The position numbers and the translations under genes were made by a program. From the NCBI RefSeq assembly GCF_000262465.1, contig NZ_CM001489.1, positions 7,522,276 to 7,586,275 on the forward strand: DNA of 64,000 nt. Direction: 5' to 3'. The DNA is from Frankia sp. QA3 (GTDB taxonomy: Bacteria; Actinomycetota; Actinomycetes; Frankiales; Frankiaceae). The notes beneath the pieces are model-generated. The model was not told the DNA's origin, made no database searches, and worked only from the letters and a program-made list of their open reading frames with translations. The first letter of the stretch is position 1. Each line of letters starts with the position of its first letter. Below, one piece after another: positions 42,124 through 52,323 of the stretch.

Positions 42124-43119
42124 GTGATTCGCTACCTGCTGCTTAGGGTGGGTCAGGCCGTCTTCGTGGTCTGGGCCGCGTTCACCCTGTCCTTCGTCGT
42201 GTTCTACGTCCTGCCGAGCGATCCGGTGGACGTGATGGCCGGACCGATGTCCAACCTCAGCCCGGAGGAGCTCGACGCTGTCCGCGCCGAATACGGCCTG
42301 GATGGGCCGATCATCGGGCAGTACCTCACCCGCCTGGGCCGCGCGCTGCACGGGGACTTCGGCCACTCGATGCAGAGCGGCCAGGACGTGCTGAGGCTGA
42401 TCGCCCACGCGCTGGGGCAGACGCTGCAGATCACCAGTCTTGGCCTGGTGCTCGGCGTCCTGGGCGGCGGCGCCCTCGCGCTGGCCGCGACCTACGTCAG
42501 GCGGCCCTGGCTGCGCCAGACTCTGCTGGCCATCCCCCCGCTGGGCGTCGCGGTCCCCTCGTTCTGGGTGGGCCTGCTGCTGTTGCAGGTGCTCGCGTTC
42601 CGGTGGCACGTCTTCCCCGCGCTGGGCAACCACGGCTGGCGTTCCGCCGTGCTGCCCGCGGTCACCCTCGCGCTGCCCGTCGTGGCGGTGACCGCCCAGC
42701 TGCTGGCCAGGAGCCTGGAGACCGAGCTGCGCGCCTACTACGTCCAGACCGGGCGGGCCAAGGGGGCGAGTCGCCAGCGGACGCACCTGCGGCACGTGCT
42801 GCGCAACGCCGCGCTACCCGCGCTGACCATGGTGGGGCTGCTCGTCGGCGGGCTGATGTCCGGCGCGGTGGTCGTGGAGACGGTCTTCTCCCGCCCCGGG
42901 CTCGGCCGGATCGCGACGCTCGCGGTGAGCAAGCAGGACCTGCCGGTGGTTCAGGGCCTGGTGGGGCTCAGCGCGCTGGTGTTCGTCACCACGAACCTGC
43001 TGGTCGACCTCGCATATCCGTTGCTCGATCCGCGCCTTGCCCGCAAGGCCCCGCAGCGCCCTGGCTCTCGCCGGCTCGTCGCGGACGCGGAGGCACTCCG
43101 CGACACCTGGCTGTCCTGA
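42124..43119 (+). CDS. ABC transporter permease, DppB/OppB type, orphan
   Basis: A 331-aa inner-membrane permease from GTG 42124. MIRYLLLRVGQAVFVVWAAF is the first helix, followed by DPVDVMAGPMSNLSPEELDA and LDGPIIGQYLTRLGRALHGDFGHS in shortened form, then the EAA loop (YYVQTGRAKGASRQRTHLRH and VLRNAALPAL). Family members import oligopeptides, dipeptides or nickel with a second permease, two ATPases and a binding protein; none of these is adjacent. It may work with distant subunits or be a leftover. No Shine-Dalgarno seen. Confidence 0.85.
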   Translation: MIRYLLLRVGQAVFVVWAAFTLSFVVFYVLPSDPVDVMAGPMSNLSPEELDAVRAEYGLDGPIIGQYLTRLGRALHGDFGHSMQSGQDVLRLIAHALGQTLQITSLGLVLGVLGGGALALAATYVRRPWLRQTLLAIPPLGVAVPSFWVGLLLLQVLAFRWHVFPALGNHGWRSAVLPAVTLALPVVAVTAQLLARSLETELRAYYVQTGRAKGASRQRTHLRHVLRNAALPALTMVGLLVGGLMSGAVVVETVFSRPGLGRIATLAVSKQDLPVVQGLVGLSALVFVTTNLLVDLAYPLLDPRLARKAPQRPGSRRLVADAEALRDTWLS

Positions 43120-43169
43120 TCAGCGCGCCCACCGGTGACATCAGCCCGCCCATCCCTGGGAGATGACAG

Positions 43170-44270
43170 ATGAAGTTCCTCCTCCTGCCCTACGTCCCGC
43201 ACGAGCGCAAGTCGGCGCGCCAGCAGCTCGCGGACCTGGTCGACCAGGCCGTCCTCGCCGAGCAGCTCGGGTTCGACGCCTACGGAATCGGCGAGCGGCA
43301 CGACGGCCTGATCGCCGGTTCGTCGCCGGCCGTCATTCTGGCCAACGCCGCGGCCCGTACCAGCACGATCCAGCTGCTCACGACGGTCTCCACTCTCGGC
43401 CTGCACGACCCGCTCCGCGCCTTCGAGGACTATTCGACGCTGGACCATCTCGCCGACGGGCGCCTGGACCTCGTCATCGGCAAGGGTGGCTACGCGGAGA
43501 CCCATCGGATCTTCGGTGTGACCCCGGACGACCAGTGGGACCGGCTGCGCGAGAACTACGAGGTCTTCCGCCGGTTGTGGAACGAGACCGAGGTGACCTG
43601 GGAAGGCCGGTTCCGGCCGCCGCTGGAGCGGGTGACCGCCCTGCCTCGGCCAGGGCGGCCCGAGGTGCGGATCTGGCACGGAGCCAACACGAACCTGGCC
43701 AGCGCCGACTTCGCCGCCCGGCACGGCGACCCGCTGTTCACCTCGATCGGGACCGCCGCCGTGGGCCGGTATCTCGAAAGCGTGCGGTACTACCGGGAGC
43801 GGTTCGCCTTCCACGGCCACGACCCGCAGCGCGCGCTGGTGGGCGTCGGTACGGGAGGCTTCCACGCCGCGGCGACGAGCCAGGAGGCGGTCCGGAAGTT
43901 CACGCCGGTCTTCGATCGGCGCCAGGTCTACAACCGCCGCTACGAGCACGCGGCCCTCGACCGGCTCGGGATCACCACGGTCGAGGACTACATCGCCAAG
44001 ACCTCGGCACTCGTCGGCAGTACGCAACAGGTGATCGAGATCGTGCTGGCGCAGCATGAGACCTTCCAGCACGATCTCCTGCACATTCACGTCGACGCGG
44101 AGGCACTCACTCCGGAGGACTATCGGGCCACCCTGGAGATCTTTGCCACCGACATCGCGCCGGCCATCCGCAAGGAGCTCCCGAACAAGCCGATCGACGA
44201 CTGGCAAACGCCGCCGCCCGCGCCGACGGCATCGGGGGTACCTGTCTCGGCGGCCGTGGATCGGGGCTGA
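43170..44270 (+). CDS. LLM-class flavin-dependent oxidoreductase (luciferase-like)
   Basis: A 366-aa protein with GGGAG 7 bases before ATG 43170. The bacterial luciferase-like (TIM barrel) pattern is clear: LLLPYVPHERKSARQQLADL, EQLGFDAYGIGERH, TSTIQLLTTVSTLGLHDPLR, EDYSTLDHLADGRLDLVIGK. Members use FMNH2 or F420 to oxygenate or reduce small substrates. Position 51 bp behind the permease suggests co-transcription and perhaps a shared substrate, under the divergent HxlR regulator; this is inference. Confidence 0.88.
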   Translation: MKFLLLPYVPHERKSARQQLADLVDQAVLAEQLGFDAYGIGERHDGLIAGSSPAVILANAAARTSTIQLLTTVSTLGLHDPLRAFEDYSTLDHLADGRLDLVIGKGGYAETHRIFGVTPDDQWDRLRENYEVFRRLWNETEVTWEGRFRPPLERVTALPRPGRPEVRIWHGANTNLASADFAARHGDPLFTSIGTAAVGRYLESVRYYRERFAFHGHDPQRALVGVGTGGFHAAATSQEAVRKFTPVFDRRQVYNRRYEHAALDRLGITTVEDYIAKTSALVGSTQQVIEIVLAQHETFQHDLLHIHVDAEALTPEDYRATLEIFATDIAPAIRKELPNKPIDDWQTPPPAPTASGVPVSAAVDRG

Positions 44271-44379
44271 CCGCGGGGCAGGCCATGACCGGCCCATCCG
44301 GATCAGAACGGCGTCCCTCGGCACCGTCCCGAGCCCGCACAGCTTCTGGGGACCTACTCGACCCAGGTGATCGCCGCAC

Positions 44380-44430
44380 ACGTGTCGCCGTCGTCGTGGA
44401 CCGGTCCACATCACGACGACGGCGACACGT
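44380..44430. repeat. Perfect 19-bp inverted repeat
   Basis: Arms 44380-44398 and 44412-44430 are exact reverse complements (ACGTGTCGCCGTCGTCGTG) with a 13-base spacer. It lies 110 bp behind the LLM gene. It may be a terminator without T-run or the end of a lost element. Confidence 0.75.
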
Positions 44431-44484
44431 CGTTGGTGATCATCCGTGGGTGAACGCCGGCGGCCACGCTGTTAACCACGCCTC

Positions 44485-44688
44485 GTGGACGATGCGGATC
44501 TTCTGCCGGACCTCACGGAACGCGGCCTCGTCGTGATGATGTGCGGCCTGTCCGGCTCCGGCAAGAGCACCTACGCGCGGGCCCTCGAGCGCCGCGGCTA
44601 CACCCGGCTCTCGATCGACGAACTGGTGTGGGAATGGATCGGCCACGACGCGGCTGACCTCGACCCGGCGCGGTGCCGGCGGCCGTGA
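44485..44688 (+). pseudogene. P-loop kinase N-terminal fragment
   Basis: 67 codons from GTG 44485. [20 protein letters not shown] is a perfect Walker A of AAA_33/zeta-like small kinases, followed by [18 protein letters not shown]. The frame stops at 44688 after about 40% of the usual length, just before priA. Probably the right-hand scar of the island. Confidence 0.6.
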
Positions 44689-44712
44689 TCTCGGACCGTC
44701 GCGCGGTGGCCG

Positions 44713-44718
44713 TAGGGT
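44713..44718 (+). promoter_or_regulatory. -10 element of a leaderless priA transcript
   Basis: TAGGGT ends 7 nt before GTG 44726. It gives the second half of the his cluster its own promoter after the island. Confidence 0.45.
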
Positions 44719-44725
44719 GGCCGGT

Positions 44726-45454
44726 GTGACGCTTACTCTGCTGCCTGCCGTCGACGTGGCCGACGGGCGGGCCGTCCGCCTCGTCCAGGGCGAGGCCGGT
44801 TCCGAGACCTCGTACGGTGATCCGCTCGCCGCGGCGCTGGCCTGGCAGCGTGACGGCGCCGAGTGGATCCATCTCGTCGACCTCGACGCCGCGTTCGGCC
44901 GCGGCTCGAACCGCGAGCTGATCGCCGAGGTCGTCCGGTCGGTCGACGTGGCCGTGGAGCTCTCCGGCGGCATCCGCGACGATGACTCCCTCGACGCGGC
45001 GCTGGCCACCGGCGCGGCGCGGGTCAACATCGGCACGGCCGCCCTGGAGGATCCCGACTGGGTGCGCCGGGCGATCGACCGGGTGGGCGACCGGATCGCC
45101 GTCGGGCTCGACGTGCGCGGCACGACGCTGTCCGCCCGTGGCTGGACCCAGGACGGCGGCGAGCTGTTCGAGGTGCTCGCCCGCCTCGACGCCGACGGCT
45201 GCGCCCGCTACGTGGTGACTGACGTGCGCCGCGACGGCACGCTGACCGGCCCGAACGTCGAGCTGCTGCGGTCGGTGACCGCGGCGACCGACCGCCCGGT
45301 CGTGGCCAGCGGGGGGGTGTCCTCCCTCGCCGACCTCGTGGCGATCGCCGCGGTGCCCGGCGTCGAGGGAGCGATCGTCGGCAAGGCCCTCTACGCGGGC
45401 GCCTTCACCCTCCCCGAGGCCCTCGCCGTCACCTCGACGGTCGTGGCCCCGTGA
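44726..45454 (+). CDS. priA: PriA, bifunctional HisA/TrpF isomerase
   Basis: A 242-aa (beta-alpha)8 barrel from GTG 44726 (GTG 44717 is in frame; the TAGGGT spacing favours 44726). Catalytic Asp in [20 protein letters not shown] and Asp in [15 protein letters not shown]; phosphate loops [10 protein letters not shown] and [11 protein letters not shown]. In actinobacteria lacking trpF this enzyme isomerises both ProFAR (histidine) and phosphoribosyl-anthranilate (tryptophan). No trpF is seen in this window, which agrees with the dual role and with his and trp genes being joined here. Confidence 0.93.
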   Translation: MTLTLLPAVDVADGRAVRLVQGEAGSETSYGDPLAAALAWQRDGAEWIHLVDLDAAFGRGSNRELIAEVVRSVDVAVELSGGIRDDDSLDAALATGAARVNIGTAALEDPDWVRRAIDRVGDRIAVGLDVRGTTLSARGWTQDGGELFEVLARLDADGCARYVVTDVRRDGTLTGPNVELLRSVTAATDRPVVASGGVSSLADLVAIAAVPGVEGAIVGKALYAGAFTLPEALAVTSTVVAP

Positions 45455-45548
45455 CCCTCCCGACGCCGGAACCCCGCCTTTCCCGAGGGACGAATCGGAC
45501 GCCGAAGCCTCTGGAAAGGCACGGAAACCCGCGGGCGGGGGTGGCGGG

Positions 45549-46313
45549 GTGAGCGTCGCGGTCCGGGTGATCCCCTGCCTCGACGTCGACGGCGGCCGGG
45601 TGGTGAAGGGCGTGAACTTCACCGATCTGCGCGACGCCGGGGATCCGGTCGAGATGGCCCGGCTCTACGACGCCGAGGGCGCCGACGAGCTGACGTTCCT
45701 CGACATCACCGCGTCGAGCGGCGACCGGGAGACCACGTACGACATCGTCCGGCGCACCGCCGAGCAGGTGTTCATCCCGCTCACCGTGGGGGGCGGGGTC
45801 CGTTCCGCCGACGACGTCAACCGGCTGCTGCGCGCCGGGGCCGACAAGGTGGGGATCAACACGGCCGCGGTGGCCCGCCCCGAACTGGTCCGCGAGTGTG
45901 CCCACCGGTTCGGCAACCAGTGCATCGTGATCTCGGTGGACGCCCGGCGCTGCCCGGACCCGGCCGGCCCCCGGTTCGAGGTGACTACGCATGGTGGTCG
46001 TCGGGGGACCGGGATCGACGCGGTCGGCTGGACGGCGCGGGTGGTCGAGCTCGGCGCCGGCGAGATCCTGCTCAATTCGATGGACGCCGACGGCACCCGG
46101 GACGGATACGATCTGGAGATGATCTCCGCCGTGCGCGCCGAGGTCGATGTGCCGGTGATCGCCAGCGGCGGGGCCGGTGACCTCGCTCATTTCGCGCCGG
46201 CGGTCGGCGCGGGCGCGGACGCGGTGCTCGCGGCCAGCGTGTTCCATTTCGGACAGCTGCGCATCGGCGAGGTGAAGGCGGCCCTGCGGGACACGGGCGT
46301 TCCCGTGCGCTGA
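45549..46313 (+). CDS. hisF: Imidazole glycerol phosphate synthase, cyclase subunit
   Basis: A 254-aa barrel from GTG 45549. Motifs: [19 protein letters not shown] with catalytic Asp, [39 protein letters not shown] (second Asp) and [11 protein letters not shown]. It closes the imidazole ring using ammonia from HisH. hisH lies 10.3 kb upstream, on the other side of the island, though the two normally sit close together. Confidence 0.97.
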   Translation: MSVAVRVIPCLDVDGGRVVKGVNFTDLRDAGDPVEMARLYDAEGADELTFLDITASSGDRETTYDIVRRTAEQVFIPLTVGGGVRSADDVNRLLRAGADKVGINTAAVARPELVRECAHRFGNQCIVISVDARRCPDPAGPRFEVTTHGGRRGTGIDAVGWTARVVELGAGEILLNSMDADGTRDGYDLEMISAVRAEVDVPVIASGGAGDLAHFAPAVGAGADAVLAASVFHFGQLRIGEVKAALRDTGVPVR

Positions 46314-46365
46314 CCGCCGCCACTCCGCCGACGCCACTGCCGTGACGTGTTGACGGAGGGTGACG

Positions 46366-48339
46366 ATGTCGGAGCGTGCGGCGGAGCCGGGGCGACAACC
46401 CGGGGTCATCGGCCACGGCTTCGCGAACCTCTGGCGGGGCATCCGCGGCGAGCCCCGCCTGTTTGCACTGGCCACGGCCGGTGGCTGCCTGTTCACGCTG
46501 ACGGGGGTGGCCAGCTCCCTCGTGCTCGGCGAGGCCACGGACCGGGTGGTGATCCCGGCGATCCGGCGGGGGCACGCCGACTGGTCGGCGGTCGCCCTGG
46601 CCGCGGCGGCACTCAGCCTCGTCGGCCTCGCCCGGGCGCTCGGGATGTTCCTGCGCCGGCTCGCCGGCGGCACGGTCGTGTTCCGGCTGCAGGCGCGGCA
46701 CCGGCACGCGGTGACCCGCCAGTACCTGCGGCTGCCGCTGTCCTGGCATCAGCGGCACTCCACCGGCACGTTGCTGTCCAACGCCAACGCCGACGTCGAG
46801 GCCGCCTGGGCCCCGGTCCTGCCGCTGCCGTTCGCGCTGGGCGCCCTCGTCATGCTCGTGGTGGCGCTGGTGCTGCTGGTGGTCACCGATCCGGTGCTGG
46901 CACTGATCGGTTTCGTGATCTTCCCGACGTTCGGCGTGCTCAACGTCTGGTACGGCCGGCGGGTGTGGCCGCTGTACTCCCGGGCGCAGCAGCTGCGCGG
47001 GGAGGTCAGCGCGGTGGCGCACGAGTCGTTCGACGGCGCCCTCGTCGTCAAGACCCTCGGCCGGGAGGCCGACGAGACCGCCCGCTTCGCCGTCCGCGCC
47101 GAGCAGCTTCGCGACGCGATGATCCACGCCGGCCGGTTGCGGGGCCTGTTCGATCCCGTGATGGAGGCCCTGCCGAACCTGGGGATCCTGCTGGTGCTGC
47201 TGGTCGGCGCGGTCCGCATCGACGCGGGGGAGATGGACGTCGGGCAGCTCGTCCGGGTCGCCTACCTGTTCACCCTGCTGGCCTTCCCGCTGCGGGCGTT
47301 CGGCTGGGTGTTCGGCGACCTGCCGCGGGAGGTCGTCGGCTACGAGCGGGTCGACGCGGTGTTGCGGGCCCGGGGGCACGAGGAGTACGGCCCGCGCACG
47401 CTGACCGCGGCGGGCCCGGCGTCGCTGCGTCTCGACGCCGTCACCTACGCCTACCCGACCGCCGATCCGACCGCCGATCCGACCGGCGACCCGAGCCGCG
47501 CTCCGGCCGGCGAACCGACGGAGCCCACGAGCCCCGGCGATCCGCCCGCGCGGCCGGTGGTGGACGCGGTGAGCTTCGAGGTGGCCGCGGGCAGCATCGT
47601 CGCGATCACCGGCCGCACCGGCGCCGGTAAGTCCACTCTGGTGAACCTGCTCGCCCGGCTCGTCGAACCGCAGGCCGGCACGGTGCGGCTCGACGGCGTC
47701 GACCTGCGCGAACTCGCCGCCGGCGAGGTGAGTCGAGCCGTCGCCGTCGTTTCCCAGCAGGCGTTTCTCTTCGACGACACCGTGCGGGCCAACGTCACCC
47801 TCGGCATGGATGCCACCGACGACGAGGTCTGGGCCGCCTTGCGCCGCGCGCAGGCCGACGGCTTCGTCGCCGCCCTGCCAGACGGCCTCGACACCATGGT
47901 CGGCGAGCGCGGGACCTCCCTGTCCGGCGGCCAGCGGCAACGTGTCGGCCTGGCCCGCGCGCTCGTGCGTGCCCCGCGGCTGCTCGTGCTCGACGACGCC
48001 ACCGCCAGCGTCGACCCCCGAGTGGAGGCGGCGATCCTCGCCGACCTGCGGGAGCGCGCGGGCGCCTCGACGGTCGTGGTCGTCGCCCAGCGTCGCTCCA
48101 CGATCGCGCTGGCCGACGAGGTGATCCACCTCGACGCCGGCCGGCTCATCGGCCGCGGTCGGCACGAGGAGCTGCTCGCCTCCTCCCCGCGCTACGCCGC
48201 CCTGCTCACCGCCTACGAGGCGGCCGCCCGTGCGGCCGACGCCCTCCCGGATCCCGAGCCGGCAGCCCCGGACGCCACGGTCCCCGACGCCACGGTCCCC
48301 GAGCCCGTCCGGGAGCTCGAACCGGAGGCGGCCCCGTGA
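46366..48339 (+). CDS. ABC exporter half-transporter with degenerate ATP site
   Basis: A 657-aa type I exporter half. ATG 46366 has GGAGGG 5 bases upstream. Six-helix membrane domain (about 30-330), then NBD: Walker A GRTGAGKST (about 416), signature LSGGQRQ (about 519), Walker B LLVLDDATASVD (about 541) with Asp where the catalytic Glu should be, and AQRRST (about 574) with Gln instead of the H-loop His. A repeat-rich linker (PTADPTADPTGDP) precedes the NBD. These changes mark the non-hydrolytic site of a heterodimeric exporter; the partner overlaps its stop by GTGA. Lies 52 bp after hisF. Confidence 0.92.
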   Translation: MSERAAEPGRQPGVIGHGFANLWRGIRGEPRLFALATAGGCLFTLTGVASSLVLGEATDRVVIPAIRRGHADWSAVALAAAALSLVGLARALGMFLRRLAGGTVVFRLQARHRHAVTRQYLRLPLSWHQRHSTGTLLSNANADVEAAWAPVLPLPFALGALVMLVVALVLLVVTDPVLALIGFVIFPTFGVLNVWYGRRVWPLYSRAQQLRGEVSAVAHESFDGALVVKTLGREADETARFAVRAEQLRDAMIHAGRLRGLFDPVMEALPNLGILLVLLVGAVRIDAGEMDVGQLVRVAYLFTLLAFPLRAFGWVFGDLPREVVGYERVDAVLRARGHEEYGPRTLTAAGPASLRLDAVTYAYPTADPTADPTGDPSRAPAGEPTEPTSPGDPPARPVVDAVSFEVAAGSIVAITGRTGAGKSTLVNLLARLVEPQAGTVRLDGVDLRELAAGEVSRAVAVVSQQAFLFDDTVRANVTLGMDATDDEVWAALRRAQADGFVAALPDGLDTMVGERGTSLSGGQRQRVGLARALVRAPRLLVLDDATASVDPRVEAAILADLRERAGASTVVVVAQRRSTIALADEVIHLDAGRLIGRGRHEELLASSPRYAALLTAYEAAARAADALPDPEPAAPDATVPDATVPEPVRELEPEAAP

Positions 48340-50393
48340 CGACCCCGGTCTCCCCGACTCGCGGGTCCCAGGCCTCCGAGCAGCCGGCCCCCGAGCAGCC
48401 GGCCCCCGAGCAGCCGGCCCCCGAGCAGCCGATCCCCGGGCCTCCGGCGGCGCCTCGGGGGCCCCAGCCCACGCTCGCGGCGACGTTCCGCCGCCTGCGC
48501 GCGCTGTCTCCCGAACTGACGAGGGGCCTGCTCGGCACGCTCGCGCTCGCTTTGGTGGCGACCACGGGAAAGGTCGTCATCCCGGTGGTCGTGCAGCAGA
48601 CCCTCGACCGCGGGCTCACCGACGACGGTGTCGATCTCGGCCTGGTCGCCGTGGCCGTCGGCGCGGCCGCGGTCGTCATCGTGCTCACCACCGTCGCCAC
48701 CTACCGGATGAACCTGCGGCTCTACCGCCTGTCCGAGGGCACCCTCGCCACCCTGCGGGTGCACGCCTTCCGGCACATCCACGACCTGTCGATGCTCAGC
48801 CAGTCCGCCCAGCGCCGCGGCTCGCTGACCTCCCGGGTGACCAGCGACGTCGACCAGATGTCACAGTTCCTCCAGTTCGGCGGGGTGATGCTGCTGGTCT
48901 CGACCGGCCAGATGCTGCTCGCCACCGTGCTGATGGGCGTCTACTCGTGGCCGCTGACCCTCCTCGTGTACGCGTTCTTCGTCCCCCTGCTCGTCGTGAC
49001 CCGGCTGGTGCAGCGCCGGCTCGCCGGCCGGTACGCGATCGTCCGCGAACGGGTCGGCGAGCTGCTGGGCGCCGTGTCCGAGGCGGTCGTCGGCGCCCCG
49101 GTCGTGCGCGCCTACGGCGTCCAGGAGCGCACCGGGCTGCGCATCGACCGGACCATCGGCCGCTACCGGTCCGCTCAGATCGAGGCCCAGCGGGTCGTCG
49201 CCGGAGTCTTCTCGCTCAGCGAGCTGGTCGCCGCGCTCGCCACCGCCGCGGTCGTCACGGTGGGAGTGGCGCTCGGCGTCGCCGGCTCGCTGAGCACCGG
49301 GCGGCTGATCGCCTTCCTGTTCCTGATGACCCTGTTCGTCATGCCGATCCAGTCGATGACCGAGGTGCTCAACGACGCGGCCAACGCGCTGGCCGGTCTG
49401 CGCCGGGTACTCGACGTCCTGGACATCCCGACCGACGTCCGCGACCCCGCGCTCGGTCGGACCGTGGGGCGGCTGCCCGTGCCCCGCTCCGGCGGCGCAA
49501 CGGCTCCCGGCCGCGGCGGGCCCGCCGCGGCCGTGGCCGGCCGGGACCTGCCGGCCGGACCGTTGGGGGTCCGGTTCGACGGGGTCGGGTTCGCCTACCC
49601 CGACGGCCCACCGGTGCTGCGCGATGTCGACCTGGAGATCGCCCCGCGCACGCGGGTTGCGGTGGTCGGCGAGACCGGATCCGGCAAGACGACCCTGGCC
49701 AAGCTGCTCACCCGGCTGATGGATCCGACCACGGGCACCGTGCGCATCGGCGGGGTGCCGCTGCCCGAGGTGCGCTTCGCCTCGCTGCGCGGGCGGGTCC
49801 TGCTCGTGCCGCAGGACGGCTTCCTGTTCGACCTCACGATCGCCGACAACGTCCGCTACGGCCGCCCCGGCGCCGACGACGCGGCCGTCCGCGCCGCCTT
49901 CGAGGTGCTCGGCCTCGCCGACTGGCTCGCCGGGCTGCCGGCGGGGCTGGCGACCCGGGTGGGGGAGGGCGGGTCGCGGCTGTCCGCCGGTGAGCGGCAG
50001 CTCGTCGCGCTGGCCCGTGCCCGGCTGGCCGATCCGGACCTGCTGGTCCTGGACGAGGCGACCTCCGCGGTGGACCCCGAGACCGAGGTGCGCCTGGCGG
50101 CCGCGCTGGCCGAACTGACCCGGGACCGCACCTCGGTGACGATCGCGCACCGGCTGTCGACGGCGCAGGCGGCGCAGGACGTCGTCGTCGTGGACGCCGG
50201 GCGCATCGTGCAGCGGGGCCATCACCGCGCGTTGGTCGCCGTGCCCGGGGTCTACCGCCGCCTGCACCAGTCCTGGGCGGCGGGTGTCGGGGCGGTCGCA
50301 ATGGGTCCGGCGGTGGGGACCCCGGCGGCGCCGGCCGGGTCGGTGGACGCCCGCCTCGATCCGCCGGCGCGAACGAGCAGAATGGAGCCGTGA
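48336..50393 (+). CDS. ABC exporter half-transporter, catalytic partner
   Basis: A 685-aa half-transporter; GTG 48336 overlaps the previous stop. N-terminal 45 residues contain a PAPEQ repeat (15-bp units around 48366-48430). Membrane domain about 50-345. NBD: Walker [10 protein letters not shown] (about 444), signature LSAGERQ (about 548, altered from LSGGQ), Walker [13 protein letters not shown] with catalytic Glu, and H-loop IAHRLST. Glu and His intact here but signature altered, the exact complement of its partner. Substrate unknown. The stop overlaps the hisI GTG by 4 bp, so exporter and histidine genes are translationally linked. Confidence 0.92.
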   Translation: MTTPVSPTRGSQASEQPAPEQPAPEQPAPEQPIPGPPAAPRGPQPTLAATFRRLRALSPELTRGLLGTLALALVATTGKVVIPVVVQQTLDRGLTDDGVDLGLVAVAVGAAAVVIVLTTVATYRMNLRLYRLSEGTLATLRVHAFRHIHDLSMLSQSAQRRGSLTSRVTSDVDQMSQFLQFGGVMLLVSTGQMLLATVLMGVYSWPLTLLVYAFFVPLLVVTRLVQRRLAGRYAIVRERVGELLGAVSEAVVGAPVVRAYGVQERTGLRIDRTIGRYRSAQIEAQRVVAGVFSLSELVAALATAAVVTVGVALGVAGSLSTGRLIAFLFLMTLFVMPIQSMTEVLNDAANALAGLRRVLDVLDIPTDVRDPALGRTVGRLPVPRSGGATAPGRGGPAAAVAGRDLPAGPLGVRFDGVGFAYPDGPPVLRDVDLEIAPRTRVAVVGETGSGKTTLAKLLTRLMDPTTGTVRIGGVPLPEVRFASLRGRVLLVPQDGFLFDLTIADNVRYGRPGADDAAVRAAFEVLGLADWLAGLPAGLATRVGEGGSRLSAGERQLVALARARLADPDLLVLDEATSAVDPETEVRLAAALAELTRDRTSVTIAHRLSTAQAAQDVVVVDAGRIVQRGHHRALVAVPGVYRRLHQSWAAGVGAVAMGPAVGTPAAPAGSVDARLDPPARTSRMEP
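48366..48430 (+). repeat. In-frame 15-bp repeat (encodes PAPEQ), about 4 copies
   Basis: Units of the type CCCGAGCAGCCGGCC near the 5' end of the second exporter gene give [15 protein letters not shown] in the cytosolic N-terminus. Confidence 0.8.
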
Positions 50394-50788
50394 CCGTACG
50401 TCCATCCGCTCTGGATCCCGCCATCGCCAGCCGCCTGCGTCGCAACGACGCCGGTCTGTTCCCGGCCGTCGCCCAGCAGCACGACACCGGCGAGGTGCTG
50501 ATGCTCGGGTGGATGGACGACGAGGCGCTGCATCGCACGCTGACCACCGGGCGGGCCACGTACTGGAGCCGCAGCCGCGGGGAGTACTGGGTCAAGGGCG
50601 ACACCTCCGGCCACCAGCAGTGGGTCCGCTCGGTCGCCCTCGACTGCGACGGCGACGCCATCCTGCTCCGGGTGGACCAGGTCGGCCCTGCCTGCCACAC
50701 CGGCACCCGGACCTGCTTCGACGCCGATCCGCTGCCCGCGCGCGCGGGTAACCCGGGCGTCGCGGCCGACGCCGGGCCGGCTCGATGA
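50390..50788 (+). CDS. hisI: Phosphoribosyl-AMP cyclohydrolase
   Basis: A 132-aa monofunctional enzyme opening the adenine ring of PR-AMP. GTG 50390 overlaps the exporter stop. Metal-binding and family motifs: [53 protein letters not shown] and [12 protein letters not shown]. The C-terminal 20 residues are Ala/Gly/Pro-rich. Its stop overlaps the trpE start (ATGA). hisE and hisG are not in the window. Confidence 0.97.
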   Translation: MTVRPSALDPAIASRLRRNDAGLFPAVAQQHDTGEVLMLGWMDDEALHRTLTTGRATYWSRSRGEYWVKGDTSGHQQWVRSVALDCDGDAILLRVDQVGPACHTGTRTCFDADPLPARAGNPGVAADAGPAR

Positions 50789-52323
50789 CGACCGGGCGGA
50801 TCACCCCCGACCGGGCCGCCTTCCACGCCGCCGCCACCGCCCATCCGGTCGTCGCCGTCACCCGCCGGCTGCTCGCCGACGGGGAGACCCCGGTCGGGAT
50901 CTACCGCAAGCTCGCCGGGGGGCCGGGCACGTTCCTGCTCGAGTCCGCCGAGCACGGCGGGGTGTGGTCGCGGTACTCGTTCGTCGGGGTGCGGGCGGCG
51001 GCGACGCTGACCGAACGCGACGGCCGCGCGGTCTGGGCCGGCACGCCACCGCCCGGGGTGCCGACCGAGGGCGACCCGCTGGACATTCTGCGCGCGGTGG
51101 AACGCTCCCTGCGCGCCGCGAACGATCCGGACTCCCCGCCGCTGATGGGCGGGCTCGTCGGCTACCTCGGCTACGACATCGTGCGCCGCATCGAACGGCT
51201 GCCCTCGCACGCCGTCGACGATCTCGGCCTGCCCGAGCTGCGGATGCTGCTCACCACGGACCTCGCCGTCCTCGACCACGCGGACGGCTCGTGCCTGCTG
51301 GTCGCCAACGTCTTCACCGGCGCCTCGGCCGGCTCGGGCGGAGATCCGGCCGAGGCCACCCGCCCGGACCTGGACGCCCTGTACGACGACGCGGTGGCCA
51401 GGCTGGACGCGATGACCAGCGACCTGGCGAAGTGGAGCGAACCGACGGTGGCGACGACCAGCGGGGCGGCCGCCGGGATCGGCGACTTCGTCTCCGCCAC
51501 GCCGCCCGGCGCCTTCCAGGCCGCGGTCGAGCGGGCCATCGAGGAGATCCGCGCCGGGGAGTGCTTCCAGATCGTGGTCTCCCAGCGCTTCGAGCGGGCG
51601 ACGGCCGCCGATCCCCTCGACGTCTACCGGGTGCTGCGCACGACCAACCCGAGCCCGTACATGTACCTGCTGCGGTTCGGCGACCACGACGTCGTCGGCT
51701 CCTCGCCGGAGGCGCACGTCAAGGTCACCGGGCGACGGGCGCTGCTGCATCCCATCGCGGGCAGCCGCCCCCGGGGCGCGACGCCGGAACGTGACGCGGA
51801 GCTCGCGGCGCAGCTGCTCGCCGATCCGAAGGAGCGCTCGGAGCACGTGATGCTCGTCGATCTGGTCCGCAACGATCTCGGCCGGGTCTGCGTGCCCGGT
51901 TCGGTGCGGGTCGTCGAGTTCGCCGCCGTCGAACGGTTCTCGCACATCATGCATATCGTCTCCACGGTGATCGGTGAGGTGGCACCGGAGCGCAGCGCCG
52001 TCGACGTGCTCACCGCGACGTTCCCGGCGGGCACGCTCTCCGGGGCGCCGAAGGTGCGCGCCATGGAGGTCATCGACGAGCTGGAGCCCACGCGCCGCGG
52101 TCTGTACGGGGGCGTGGTCGGCTATCTGGACTTCGGCGGCGACCTGGATACCGCTATCGCGATCCGCACCACGGTGCTGCGCGACGGTGTGGCCTACGTC
52201 CAGGCCGGCGCCGGGATCGTCGCCGATTCCGATCCCGACGCCGAGGACCTGGAGAGCCGCACGAAGGCAGCGGCGGTCCTGCGCGCGATCGAGGTCGCCG
52301 AGTCACTGCGGCCCCCGGCATGA
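50785..52323 (+). CDS. trpE: Anthranilate synthase component I
   Basis: A 512-aa enzyme making anthranilate from chorismate and ammonia. ATG overlaps hisI. N-terminal regulatory part shows [19 protein letters not shown] with the LLES tryptophan-binding motif. Chorismate domain: [82 protein letters not shown]. Feedback inhibition by tryptophan is therefore likely. The glutaminase subunit gene trpG is not nearby. Its stop overlaps the next start. Confidence 0.97.
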   Translation: MTTGRITPDRAAFHAAATAHPVVAVTRRLLADGETPVGIYRKLAGGPGTFLLESAEHGGVWSRYSFVGVRAAATLTERDGRAVWAGTPPPGVPTEGDPLDILRAVERSLRAANDPDSPPLMGGLVGYLGYDIVRRIERLPSHAVDDLGLPELRMLLTTDLAVLDHADGSCLLVANVFTGASAGSGGDPAEATRPDLDALYDDAVARLDAMTSDLAKWSEPTVATTSGAAAGIGDFVSATPPGAFQAAVERAIEEIRAGECFQIVVSQRFERATAADPLDVYRVLRTTNPSPYMYLLRFGDHDVVGSSPEAHVKVTGRRALLHPIAGSRPRGATPERDAELAAQLLADPKERSEHVMLVDLVRNDLGRVCVPGSVRVVEFAAVERFSHIMHIVSTVIGEVAPERSAVDVLTATFPAGTLSGAPKVRAMEVIDELEPTRRGLYGGVVGYLDFGGDLDTAIAIRTTVLRDGVAYVQAGAGIVADSDPDAEDLESRTKAAAVLRAIEVAESLRPPA

